DNA of 9,723 nt from Bacillota bacterium (GCA_023393125.1 JAEWMQ010000074.1:1-9723); one strand, 5' to 3'; numbered from the stretch's first letter, positions 1-7,066 are shown. Translations and numbers: made by a program. The notes: generated from the letters alone by a model not told the origin.

Positions 1-76
1 GTAAGGGAGCCCTTTATTATCGTAAAGAAATCCAATTATATTTCCTGATAAATCCAAATATCCATAAACCCATGAG

Positions 77-112
77 AAAACGGCTAATTGGAAATTTCCA
101 ACTAGCCGTTTT
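77..112 (-). terminator. 36-nt near-perfect hairpin, probable distal degV terminator
   Basis: Bases 77-112 form an almost perfect palindrome (AAAACGGCTA at one end, TAGCCGTTTT at the other). The only defect is position 87 against 102. This is an A-C mismatch in a plus-strand transcript but a G-U wobble in a minus-strand transcript, so the fold is better on the minus strand, the direction of degV. A short run of four T follows the stem on that strand. It may work in both directions. It could also be the end of a repeat, because the flanking 1-76 has coding-like sequence. Confidence 0.55.
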
Positions 113-124
113 GTCTACAATCTG

Positions 125-157
125 AAGCAACTTCTATAAAGATAGAAGTTGCTTTTT
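125..157 (+). terminator. Hairpin with U-tract between degV and the left edge
   Basis: AAGCAACTTCTA (125-136) pairs perfectly with TAGAAGTTGCTT (143-154) around a 6-nt loop. On the plus strand the stem runs into a five-T tract (153-157), so it is a good rho-independent terminator for rightward transcription entering from outside the window. On the minus strand it lies just 3' of the degV stop codon but lacks a T-run there. It may therefore act bidirectionally, together with the 77-112 hairpin. Confidence 0.65.
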
Positions 158-163
158 GTATGG

Positions 164-1045
164 CTACATTAGCGTTTCGTATTTTTTAATGATACAAATA
201 CCTGCTACATCAGGACCAGTATTAACACCGATAGTTGTTCCGATAAAAATAAAGTCATCATTCAATGATAGATTTAATGATTTTTCTAATTCATCTCTAA
301 ATACTTGTGCATACTCTTCGTTGTCAGCATGAGCAAAGAGATAGTGGTAATCAGAAGCATGTTCTCCAATATAGTCCTTAGTCATTTCAAGGACTTTAGC
401 AATAGCTTTTTTAGTACCACGAACCTTTCCAGCAGGGAAAAGTAAACCATCTTGTAAATAAATAAGTGGCTTAACATTAAGCATTGTACCTAGAAGAGCA
501 GCAGCTTTTCCAATGCGGCCCCCGTGTTCAAGATAATCTAGTGTTTCAACAAAGAAAAAGATTCTTGCGGTTTCTCTAAGTTTAGTTGCTATTTGGATAA
601 TTTGCTCAAAAGCAAGTCCATCTGCAATCATACGTCCAATTTCTCGAACAAGAACACCTTGGCCACCAGTTGCATTAAGAGAATTAATAATTTCGATTTG
701 CGCATTAGGATAATTTTCTAAAATAAGTTCGCGAGCATTAACTGCAGCGTTATAAGAACCACTAAAATGGCCTGATAAACACACACAGATGATACTATTT
801 CCAGCCTCAATATGGGGCTTAAAACGTTCATAATAATCATTGATTGATGGCAAAGAAGTTTTAGGAAAGATTTTCTCGTTTCGTAGTCTTTGATAAAATG
901 ATTTTAATGATAATTCTTCTATTTCCTTATAATAAGTCTCTGTATCAAAAGAAACATAAAAAGGAATCGTTTCAATATTATACTTACTTAGTATAGATTC
1001 AGGTAAATCACAAGAAGTATCACTTAATAGTACGATTTTAGGCAT
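164..1045 (-). CDS. DegV family fatty-acid-binding protein
   Basis: This encodes a 293-aa cytosolic protein of the DegV family. Members bind a fatty acid between two alpha/beta domains, and some (FakB in Gram-positive cocci) present it to the kinase FakA for phosphorylation and entry into phospholipid synthesis. The family hallmarks are visible. DTSCDLP lies at residues 9-15. The KTSLPS segment at 62-67 has the conserved Thr-Ser that contacts the fatty acid head group. LSGHFSGSYNAA at 90-101 supplies the second serine cluster, and GGRIGK lies at 175-180 before the C-terminal domain. Length is normal for the family. The start is fixed by AAAGGAGGTG, 5 nt upstream of the ATG at 1045. A TTGACA/TAGAAT promoter precedes it and hairpins follow it. 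No fakA-like gene is nearby, so the kinase partner, if any, is elsewhere. The specific lipid is unknown. Confidence 0.95.
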   Translation of the reverse strand: MPKIVLLSDTSCDLPESILSKYNIETIPFYVSFDTETYYKEIEELSLKSFYQRLRNEKIFPKTSLPSINDYYERFKPHIEAGNSIICVCLSGHFSGSYNAAVNARELILENYPNAQIEIINSLNATGGQGVLVREIGRMIADGLAFEQIIQIATKLRETARIFFFVETLDYLEHGGRIGKAAALLGTMLNVKPLIYLQDGLLFPAGKVRGTKKAIAKVLEMTKDYIGEHASDYHYLFAHADNEEYAQVFRDELEKSLNLSLNDDFIFIGTTIGVNTGPDVAGICIIKKYETLM

Positions 1046-1081
1046 GAATTCACCTCCTTTATTTAAGATAACCTCTTATCA

Positions 1082-1111
1082 ATTCTAATATGCACTAACT
1101 CAGTCTGTCAA
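1082..1111 (-). promoter_or_regulatory. Probable sigma-A promoter of degV
   Basis: On the minus strand there is a consensus -35 TTGACA (1106-1111), an 18-nt spacer and a -10 TAGAAT (1082-1087, one mismatch). This predicts a start near 1075 and a leader of about 30 nt that contains the strong degV ribosome binding site. Confidence 0.6.
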
Positions 1112-1122
1112 TTCATAATTGA
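1108..1122. promoter_or_regulatory. Operator-like dyad in the degV/regulator spacer
   Basis: TCAATTcatAATTGA is a perfect 6+3+6 dyad. It overlaps the degV -35 box (1106-1111, minus) and a TTGAAA hexamer (1119-1124, plus) that could be a -35 on the other side, although I see no good matching -10 for it. Its position between a divergently transcribed DNA-binding protein and degV suits an operator, but a 6-bp half-site of A/T-rich sequence can arise by chance. Confidence 0.3.
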
Positions 1123-1195
1123 AACTTCTACCAAATAGGAAATAGTGCATGTGAGTGTAGATACCTGCATATATTTATTGTAGCGATGTTTATAT

Positions 1196-1200
1196 GGAGG
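1196..1200 (+). promoter_or_regulatory. Ribosome binding site that sets the regulator start
   Basis: GGAGG lies 6 nt before the ATG at 1207. An in-frame ATG at 1186 lies upstream of this site and has no Shine-Dalgarno sequence of its own, so 1207 is the better start. Confidence 0.75.
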
Positions 1201-1206
1201 GATATC

Positions 1207-1665
1207 ATGCTTTCATCTAGCTTAGAAAAGTGCTTGGTTTGCACATATCAAATGCTTGAAAGTGATAGGGAACTAAAGATTAGTGATCTTGCTAAGCAAA
1301 TGAATCAACCTTTACAAAAAACAATACAAGCCCTTCAGCGCATGCACTATCAAAAACATGTAGTTTACTCGCCGTATCAACCTCTAAAATTGACTGAGCA
1401 AGGCAAGAGCACGGCAGAGTATTTAATTGCTAGAGATGCGCTTATCGATGAGTTTTTAAGTTTCTTGCGTATTGAAAAGAATTTTATGACGGAAAAAGAA
1501 GCTATGAGTCAGTATTTATCTTACGAAAGCTTAGAGCAAATAGAAAAGTTTGTCATTTTTAATAGGCAGTATCCAGAGATTGCTGAGCGTTTTTCACTTT
1601 TATTAAAAATGACACCTCAACATACCTTATTGCCTCCACTACCTAGTGGAGAAAAAAAGCTATAG
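1207..1665 (+). CDS. DtxR/MntR-like winged-helix transcriptional regulator
   Basis: This is a 152-aa protein. Residues 5-65 look like the DtxR/MntR winged helix: SLEKCLVCTYQML as the first helix, KISDLAKQMNQPLQKTIQALQRM as helix-turn-helix, and a short wing ending LKLTEQGK. Residues 66-118 match the DtxR dimerisation/metal domain pattern (IARDALIDEFL, then MSQYLSYESLEQIEKF). Compared from memory with Bacillus MntR, most metal ligands are changed: D8 is Lys, E11 is Val, H77 is Asp, E102 is Ser101 and H103 is Gln102. Only E99 is kept, as E98. It may therefore not sense metal in the usual way. There is no C-terminal SH3-like domain. The start at 1207 is chosen on the GGAGG at 1196-1200. It is divergent from degV and ends in its own terminator. 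A MarR-type assignment is the main alternative. Targets are unknown. Confidence 0.75.
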   Translation: MLSSSLEKCLVCTYQMLESDRELKISDLAKQMNQPLQKTIQALQRMHYQKHVVYSPYQPLKLTEQGKSTAEYLIARDALIDEFLSFLRIEKNFMTEKEAMSQYLSYESLEQIEKFVIFNRQYPEIAERFSLLLKMTPQHTLLPPLPSGEKKL

Positions 1666-1685
1666 GATTTCCTATGGCTTTTTTT
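1652..1685 (+). terminator. Rho-independent terminator of the regulator gene
   Basis: GCTATAGG (1659-1666) pairs with CCTATGGC (1671-1678) with one G-U wobble and an ATTT loop. It is flanked by seven A on the left and seven T on the right. The stop codon TAG (1663-1665) lies inside the stem. Confidence 0.88.
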
Positions 1686-1715
1686 GTTTAAAAAGGTGTA
1701 TTCAGTGAAAAAATA

Positions 1716-1724
1716 TGCTAAAAT
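1716..1724 (+). promoter_or_regulatory. Possible extended -10 promoter of the flippase gene
   Basis: TGCTAAAAT is an extended -10 (TGn followed by TAAAAT), 56 bases before the ATG at 1780. I see no convincing -35 at 16-18 nt upstream. The call rests on the extended -10 and its position just after a terminator. Confidence 0.4.
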
Positions 1725-1779
1725 AGGTTTAATCAAATGAAAAAAGGATATGATTTAAAATAAAAAACAGAGGAAGATT

Positions 1780-3441
1780 ATGGAAAGTACAACAAGTAAA
1801 AACAGCCTCATGAAGGGGGCTATGATTTTAAGTATAGGGGTATTAGTGAGCCGTATTATCGGTATGCTTTATCGAATTCCTATAAGAAATATTTTAACAG
1901 ACGAAGGAAACTCCATTTATGGTGTGGCTTATGGTATATATGTTGTTATCTTAACCTTAACAGCTATGGCCATTCCAGGTGCTTTATCCAAGCTTATTGC
2001 AGAAAGACGTGCAGCAGGAGCATACAAAGAAGCACAGAGAGTTTACCGTTTAGCAATGGTATATGCTTTAGGAGTAGCCTTCATAATGGCTATTTTATTG
2101 TGGTGCAGTGCAGAGTTTGTCAAAAATACTTTTTATCCTACTTTAGATGTAGTTTTGCCTATTAAAGCTTTAGCACCTACAGTTATTATTGCAACTAGCC
2201 TAGGTGTACTTAGAGGTTATTTTCAAGGTATGGGGGATATGGTGCCTACAGCTAGTTCACAAGTGATAGAGCAACTTATTAATGTTATTTTTAGTGTTGT
2301 TTTAGCATATAGCTTCTTAAATACAACTCAGTCTCTTGAGTGGGGAGCAACTGGAAGTGCTTTAGGAACAGGAATGGGAGCTATAGCAGGTCTTATTGTG
2401 CTCTTAACCTTATATTTCCTTAAAAGACCTAAAATTAAAAAAGAGATAGCCCATAGTACTGAATATGAATATCAAAGTACAGGAACAATTTTAAAACAAA
2501 TTTTAAATATGATGATTCCTGTTATTATTAGTGCATCTGTTTTCTCTATTATGACATCTATTGACCAATCTATGATTTCTAAAGTATTACCAGGAAATAT
2601 AGACATCTTAAGAGAACAGGGCTTATTAAACTTAGTACCTGTAATGGATGCAGCAACTTTAAAAACAGAAGCAATCGTAAATAACTTAAGTAGCTATCTT
2701 TCATTCCAGTATATGACTTTTATGAATATACCAGTTAGTTTGATTTTACAATTAGGGTTAGCTACAGTACCAGCTATAGCATCTGCCATGGCTGCTGGTT
2801 TATATAAAGATATTCGTAAGAAAACAAAGCTGATTTTTAAAGTAGGCATGCTCATTGCAGCACCTTCTGCTGTAGCCTTTCTTGTATTTGCCGGTCCTAT
2901 TTTAACTTTAGTAGTAGGTGATGCTAAAGGGGCAGAAGTACTTTCAGCAGGAGCTATCGGTATTTTGGGAATGGCTCTAGCTCAATTAAGTGCTGGTATA
3001 TTGCAAGGAATGAGTAAACAAAGAATTCCAACTATTAATGCAGTTATAGCTTGTGCTATTAAGGTAATTATTAATTTAATTGCACTATCCATTCCTGCAC
3101 TTAGCATTTATGGATTTATTCATAGTACGACTTTATGCTATGTGCTTTATGCTATTTTAAACATACGCTATTTATCGAAGCACCTTCAAATTAAATTTAA
3201 CTGGAAAAAACTTTTACTCAAACCAATGTTTTGTGCAGGTGTAATGGGAGCAGTAGGCTATATTATATATGCATTTTTGATAGCAATAGGTATTTCAGTT
3301 AAATTAAGTATTTTGGTTGTAATACCTATTGCTGCGGTTATTTACTTCCTTGTAGGTCTTGCAACGCGTACAATTTCAAGATCTGATTTATTATCTTTCC
3401 CAGGTGGGAAAAAGTTAGTTGCGTTTCTTGAAAAAGCGTAA
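1780..3441 (+). CDS. SpoVB/YtgP-type polysaccharide or lipid II flippase
   Basis: This is a 553-aa integral membrane protein of the MOP superfamily (COG2244), with about 14 hydrophobic segments along its length. Members flip undecaprenyl-linked sugars or lipid II across the membrane for cell-wall or cortex synthesis. In Bacillus, YtgP (MurJ) serves vegetative growth and SpoVB serves the spore cortex. Family signatures are SRIIGMLYRIPI (24-35), AIPGALSKLIAERRA (64-78) and LRGYFQGMGDMVPTASSQ (144-161), which continues into VIEQ. GAGGAAG lies 5 nt before the ATG. Length is typical. From this sequence alone I cannot separate the vegetative (YtgP/MurJ) role from the sporulation (SpoVB) role. No terminator is evident after it, so readthrough into the BofC-like gene is possible. 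Confidence 0.9.
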   Translation: MESTTSKNSLMKGAMILSIGVLVSRIIGMLYRIPIRNILTDEGNSIYGVAYGIYVVILTLTAMAIPGALSKLIAERRAAGAYKEAQRVYRLAMVYALGVAFIMAILLWCSAEFVKNTFYPTLDVVLPIKALAPTVIIATSLGVLRGYFQGMGDMVPTASSQVIEQLINVIFSVVLAYSFLNTTQSLEWGATGSALGTGMGAIAGLIVLLTLYFLKRPKIKKEIAHSTEYEYQSTGTILKQILNMMIPVIISASVFSIMTSIDQSMISKVLPGNIDILREQGLLNLVPVMDAATLKTEAIVNNLSSYLSFQYMTFMNIPVSLILQLGLATVPAIASAMAAGLYKDIRKKTKLIFKVGMLIAAPSAVAFLVFAGPILTLVVGDAKGAEVLSAGAIGILGMALAQLSAGILQGMSKQRIPTINAVIACAIKVIINLIALSIPALSIYGFIHSTTLCYVLYAILNIRYLSKHLQIKFNWKKLLLKPMFCAGVMGAVGYIIYAFLIAIGISVKLSILVVIPIAAVIYFLVGLATRTISRSDLLSFPGGKKLVAFLEKA

Positions 3442-3475
3442 TCATTTATATTTTGCATAAAAACACTTCCTAAAA

Positions 3476-3505
3476 TGTATAAAAATTTTAAATTTACACA
3501 TAATC
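3476..3505 (+). promoter_or_regulatory. Candidate sigma-G-like promoter of the BofC-like gene
   Basis: TGTATA (3476-3481), a 17-nt spacer, and CATAATC (3499-3505) resemble the forespore sigma-G consensus (TGAATA, then CATACTA). The match is 5/6 and 5/7. The start would be near 3512, just ahead of the ribosome binding site. B. subtilis bofC is a sigma-G-dependent forespore gene, which fits. The region is very AT-rich, so chance matches are likely. Confidence 0.3.
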
Positions 3506-3506
3506 T

Positions 3507-3526
3507 TAATAAGTTGATACTTATTA
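3507..3526 (+). promoter_or_regulatory. 20-nt dyad before the BofC-like gene
   Basis: TAATAAG (3507-3513) and CTTATTA (3520-3526) are exact inverted repeats around TTGATA. The dyad ends 7 nt before the Shine-Dalgarno sequence. It could be an operator or a small 5'-leader hairpin. Confidence 0.35.
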
Positions 3527-3531
3527 TAGAT

Positions 3532-3539
3532 AAAGGAAG
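3532..3539 (+). promoter_or_regulatory. Ribosome binding site that sets the BofC-like start
   Basis: AAAGGAAG lies 7 nt before the ATG at 3547. The in-frame ATG at 3475 has no Shine-Dalgarno sequence and would put a non-hydrophobic 24-residue extension before the membrane anchor, so 3547 is preferred. Confidence 0.75.
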
Positions 3540-3546
3540 TGCCATT

Positions 3547-4173
3547 ATGTTAGAAAAGAAACAATATTGGATAACGTTATTAGTAGCTGCCATAGCGTTT
3601 TTTATCCTTTTTATAGCTACTTATTTTATCGTTATGGGAAGAAATAAAGTAGTAACCCCTATGGCAGGACAAGTATTAGAAGAAAAAAATATTGCTAAGA
3701 CGTTATCAAATGATAAATTACAAATTGCAAAGATTTTGCCTAGCACTGAGATTCTTCTCTATTTACAAACAGATAATAAAGAAAAGATAGAAAGTGTGAC
3801 GTTAAATGCAACAAGTTTACTAGGACTCACAAAAGATGAGTTACAGGAGCGTTTTAAAGATTTTAGTATTGAGACATTTAATGAAGATGAGGTTAAGCTT
3901 TTTAAAACAGTGGATTTAGAAGCAGAGGTATTAAATCAAGCAAGCGAAGTAAAAAGCTACGCTTTAGGTATAGAAGGCGATGGCATTTGTATAAAAGAGA
4001 GAGCTAGTGGAGTAGTAGTAGGTCATGTTGCACGTAAAGCAACAGATTTTTCTAGCTACCTATATAGCCTACTTTTAAAAGAAAGTATTGTTATTACAGC
4101 AGCTCAAAAGGAGGCACTTTTAAAAGATGCAAGTGTGCTCCAAAAAATATTACAGGATTATGTTGGTGAATAA
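3547..4173 (+). CDS. Membrane-anchored BofC-like protein
   Basis: This is a 208-aa protein with a single N-terminal membrane segment (about residues 8-30, an uncleaved anchor or signal), so the rest is probably outside the cytoplasm. The middle, LGLTKDELQERFKDFSIETF followed by NEDEVKLFKTVD (92-123), and then SYALGIEGDGICIKE (137-151), resemble the C-terminal domain of BofC: a 'W/S-x-E-x-F-x-x-D-E-V' strand pair followed by 'Y-x-LGI-x-dG-x-I-x-I'. In B. subtilis, BofC is a forespore-secreted protein that restrains the SpoIVB protease and so affects sigma-K activation. In clostridia, proteins with this domain are common but their role is unclear. The gene lies 105 nt after the flippase and 46 nt before a flavoprotein gene, with a hairpin in between. 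The assignment rests on pattern memory and needs a profile search (PF08955). It could instead be an uncharacterised anchored protein. Confidence 0.6.
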   Translation: MLEKKQYWITLLVAAIAFFILFIATYFIVMGRNKVVTPMAGQVLEEKNIAKTLSNDKLQIAKILPSTEILLYLQTDNKEKIESVTLNATSLLGLTKDELQERFKDFSIETFNEDEVKLFKTVDLEAEVLNQASEVKSYALGIEGDGICIKERASGVVVGHVARKATDFSSYLYSLLLKESIVITAAQKEALLKDASVLQKILQDYVGE

Positions 4174-4196
4174 GACTGCCTAAGGGCAGTCTTATT
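4169..4196 (+). terminator. Perfect 12-bp hairpin over the BofC-like stop codon
   Basis: AATAAGACTGCC (4169-4180) pairs perfectly with GGCAGTCTTATT (4185-4196) around TAAG. The stop codon TAA (4171-4173) is inside the stem. The T-tract after it is poor (CTTATTCGCC), and the next ribosome binding site begins 10 nt downstream. It is a weak terminator, attenuator or mRNA-stabilising hairpin. Confidence 0.55.
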
Positions 4197-4219
4197 CGCC
4201 GTATGAAGGAGGATATAGC

Positions 4220-5461
4220 GTGAAAGAGGTTGTCATTATTGGAGGGGGTGCTTCAGGATTAGTAGCTGCTATTGTAGCAGCTAGAAGAGGCGCTAAGGTT
4301 TGCATATTAGAAAGATTAAACCGTGTAGGAAAAAAAATACTAGTTACAGGAAATGGAAGATGCAATATAACTAATACACAGCTAGGTGCAGACTACTATC
4401 ATACTAGCAGTGAAAATCATCCTATTATAGGACCTATTGAACGCTTTGGATACGAAGAAACAAAGGCGTTTTTTGAAGAGCTAGGAATTGTCTTTTTAAT
4501 AGAAGGGAAAAAAGTCTATCCTTGCTCAGAGCAGGCAACAAGTGTTTTAGATGTGCTTCGTATGGAAGCTGAGCGTTTACAAGTAGAAATCCTAACAGAT
4601 GTAAAAGTAACAGAGTTATGTTATAAGAAGGGCGGATGGCAAATTGTAGATGAACAAGGGCAAACCTATACAAGCAAAAAGGTTATTGTAGCAACAGGTG
4701 GTATGACTAATGCAAGCTTAGGGTGTGATGGTATAGGATATAACCTTCTAAAGCGTCTAGGTCATCAGATTACACCTACTTTCCCTATACTCGTCCATAT
4801 GTTATCATCATCTCCTTATTGTAAGATGATGATGGGAACTAAAGTGAAGGCTAATGCTAAAATAGAAGTGGAAGGTAAATTGATGAGAGAAGAATATGGA
4901 GAAGTTCTTTTTACAGAAGATGGCTTATCAGGACCTCCTATTTTTCAGCTGAGTCGTATTGCTTCATTAGCAAAATTAGAAAAGCAATCAGCCCAAATAG
5001 TATTAGACCTTTTTAACGACATCAGCTATGATGAAATAGTAAGCTTGTTATATGAGCGTATTGCAAGACACCCTGAACGTTCAATAGAAGAACTTTTTAT
5101 TGGTCTACTGCATAAGCGCATCATTGTACCGGTATTAAAAGCAGCTACTATTATGCAAATAGGAAGGCCCTGCGAGAACTTAGAGTATGAAGAGATAGCA
5201 CGTATTGCAACCACTTTAAAGGCTTTTACTTTTCCACTAGAAGGAACAAGAAGCTTTAAATATGCCCAAGTCACTGCAGGAGGCGTTAAAATGGACGAAG
5301 TGGATCTAAGTACCATGGCCTCTTTAAAAGCTAAAGATTTATATATTACAGGAGAAGTACTAGATGTAGATGGTGATTGTGGTGGATATAATTTGCAATG
5401 GGCTTGGTCAACAGGTTTTATTGCAGGAGAAAGTGTAAGTAGAAATGGAGTAAATGCATGA
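4220..5461 (+). CDS. HI0933/YhiN-family FAD-dependent oxidoreductase
   Basis: This is a 413-aa soluble flavoprotein of the HI0933 family (TIGR00275, 'aminoacetone oxidase family'). The N-terminal dinucleotide fold carries VVIIGGGASGLVAA (4-17) with Glu31 as the ribose-binding acid. The family hallmark GNGRCNITN lies at 44-52. The C-terminal FAD segment has QVTAGGV (350-356), YITGEVLDVDGDCGGYN (375-391) and QWAWSTG. Translation starts at GTG, 7 nt after AAGGAGG (4206-4212). It overlaps the next flavoprotein gene by ATGA, so the two are translationally coupled. The physiological reaction of this family is largely unknown. BaiN of Clostridium scindens, proposed to act on bile acids, belongs to it, but that substrate should not be transferred here. 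Confidence 0.93.
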   Translation: MKEVVIIGGGASGLVAAIVAARRGAKVCILERLNRVGKKILVTGNGRCNITNTQLGADYYHTSSENHPIIGPIERFGYEETKAFFEELGIVFLIEGKKVYPCSEQATSVLDVLRMEAERLQVEILTDVKVTELCYKKGGWQIVDEQGQTYTSKKVIVATGGMTNASLGCDGIGYNLLKRLGHQITPTFPILVHMLSSSPYCKMMMGTKVKANAKIEVEGKLMREEYGEVLFTEDGLSGPPIFQLSRIASLAKLEKQSAQIVLDLFNDISYDEIVSLLYERIARHPERSIEELFIGLLHKRIIVPVLKAATIMQIGRPCENLEYEEIARIATTLKAFTFPLEGTRSFKYAQVTAGGVKMDEVDLSTMASLKAKDLYITGEVLDVDGDCGGYNLQWAWSTGFIAGESVSRNGVNA

Positions 5462-7050
5462 TTAGAGTACAAGATATTAAATTAAGCTTGAATGAAGAGC
5501 AATCGCTACTACCAGAGAAGATTGCTAAAAAACTAAAAATAAAACCATCTGATATTTTAGAGTATCGTATTTTTAAAGAAGCCGTTGATGCTAGAAAAAA
5601 AAGCGATATTAAGCTGGTGTATACAGTAGATGTGGCTACTACTAAGGACAAGCAGTTATTAGCAAAGATGCCACAGCTTAGATGGGAATCTATGGCATAC
5701 ATTCCTCCAACTAAAGGGGACGAGTGGTTAAAGCATAGACCTGTTGTAGTAGGTAGTGGACCTTGTGGATTATTTGCTGCACTTATCTTAGCACAAGAAG
5801 GATTTAGACCTATTGTGTTAGAACGTGGTAAAGATGTAGATTCACGTGTAGAGGATGTAGAACGTTTTTGGCAAGCTGGAGGATTTGACTCTACTTCTAA
5901 TGTGCAGTTTGGAGAAGGTGGAGCTGGCACTTTTTCAGATGGCAAACTAACAACACAAATCAAAAATAAGCGCTGCCATAAAGTATTAGAGGAAATGGTA
6001 AAAGCAGGAGCACCAGATAATATTCTTTATAAAAACAAGCCACATGTTGGGACAGATATTTTAAGAGATGTAGTTAAAAATATACGTGAAACCATTATAA
6101 ATCTTGGTGGCGAATATCGCTTTGAAAGCCAGGTAACAGATATCAAGTATGATCAAGGTGAAGTCAAAGCTGTAATCATTAATGGTAGAGAACGTCTAGA
6201 GACGGAGGTTTGCATTTTAGCAATTGGGCATAGTGCAAGAGATACTTTCACAATGCTTCATAAACGTCAAGTTCACATGGAACAAAAGCCTTTCTCTATG
6301 GGGATGCGTATAGAGCATCTACAAGAATGGATGAATGAAGCACAATTTGGAGAAGAAAATAAAGAAAATGAAAAATTGGGGGCAGCTGAATATAAGCTGG
6401 TTCATCACTGTGAAAATGGACGTACAGTCTATAGCTTTTGTATGTGCCCAGGTGGTTATGTTATTGCTTCAGCGTCAGAAGAAGGTAGAGTCGTAACTAA
6501 TGGCATGAGTGAACATAGCCGTGATGGTAAAAATGCTAATAGTGCTATTTTGGTAAATGTAGGACCGAAAGATTATGGCAGTGATGATCCGTTAGCAGGT
6601 ATGTATTTACAACGAGAGCTAGAAGAATTAGCTTTTCGTTTAGGAGGAGAAGATTACAAGGCACCTGTACAGCTTCTTGGAGATTTTCTTAATAATGTAG
6701 AAAGTACCCAAGTTGGTATAGTAAAACCAACGTATACACCAGGTGTAAAGCTGACGAATATGAGAGCTTTTTTACCTGAGTTTATGACTATGGCTATAGA
6801 TGAAGCTATGAAGGCATTTGGACAAAAGATAAAAGGCTTTGATCACCCTGAAGCATTATTGACTGGATTTGAAACAAGAAGTTCATCACCAGTACGTTTA
6901 CCAAGAAATGAGTTTTATGAAAGTAATGTAAAAGGCCTTTATCCAGCAGGAGAAGGAGCAGGCTATGCAGGTGGCATTACCTCAGCTGCTGTAGATGGCA
7001 TTCAAGTAGCAGAAGCTATTATTCAAAAATATGCTGGCATTAATGAATAA
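5458..7050 (+). CDS. Uncharacterised FAD-dependent dehydrogenase (COG2509)
   Basis: This is a 530-aa protein. Residues 1-90 form a small N-terminal domain (MIRVQDIKLSLNEE, then a PSDILEYRIFKEAVDARKK segment) typical of COG2509. A nucleotide-binding fold follows with VVVGSGPCGLFAAL (96-109) and ER at 122-123. The segment FGEGGAGTFSDGKL (151-164) is a family hallmark. The C-terminus has GLYPAGEGAGYAGGITSAA (493-511), which closes the FAD site. Length is normal. The ATG overlaps the upstream stop as ATGA, and GGAG lies 7 nt before it inside the upstream gene. It is followed by a strong terminator, so it ends the operon. Substrate and partner are unknown for the whole family. Its frequent pairing with an HI0933-type flavoprotein suggests related redox work. 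Confidence 0.92.
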   Translation: MIRVQDIKLSLNEEQSLLPEKIAKKLKIKPSDILEYRIFKEAVDARKKSDIKLVYTVDVATTKDKQLLAKMPQLRWESMAYIPPTKGDEWLKHRPVVVGSGPCGLFAALILAQEGFRPIVLERGKDVDSRVEDVERFWQAGGFDSTSNVQFGEGGAGTFSDGKLTTQIKNKRCHKVLEEMVKAGAPDNILYKNKPHVGTDILRDVVKNIRETIINLGGEYRFESQVTDIKYDQGEVKAVIINGRERLETEVCILAIGHSARDTFTMLHKRQVHMEQKPFSMGMRIEHLQEWMNEAQFGEENKENEKLGAAEYKLVHHCENGRTVYSFCMCPGGYVIASASEEGRVVTNGMSEHSRDGKNANSAILVNVGPKDYGSDDPLAGMYLQRELEELAFRLGGEDYKAPVQLLGDFLNNVESTQVGIVKPTYTPGVKLTNMRAFLPEFMTMAIDEAMKAFGQKIKGFDHPEALLTGFETRSSSPVRLPRNEFYESNVKGLYPAGEGAGYAGGITSAAVDGIQVAEAIIQKYAGINE

Positions 7051-7066
7051 GTCATAATAAGATAAC

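Noticed and set aside
1119..1175. Sigma-A promoter for the regulator gene (TTGAAA at 1119, or TATATT at 1170)
   Set aside because: Neither hexamer has a partner at acceptable spacing, so the regulator's promoter stays unassigned.
3342..3593. Minus-strand frame of 83 aa across the end of the flippase gene
   Set aside because: It overlaps two well-supported plus-strand genes, has no ribosome binding site and no family resemblance.
4434..4673. Minus-strand frame of 79 aa inside the HI0933-type gene
   Set aside because: Antisense shadow of a recognised enzyme, with no start signals.
5026..5963. Two minus-strand frames of 148 and 181 aa opposite the flavoprotein genes
   Set aside because: They are antisense to clearly coding sequence with intact FAD motifs; their Ser/Pro/Leu-rich composition is typical of shadow frames.
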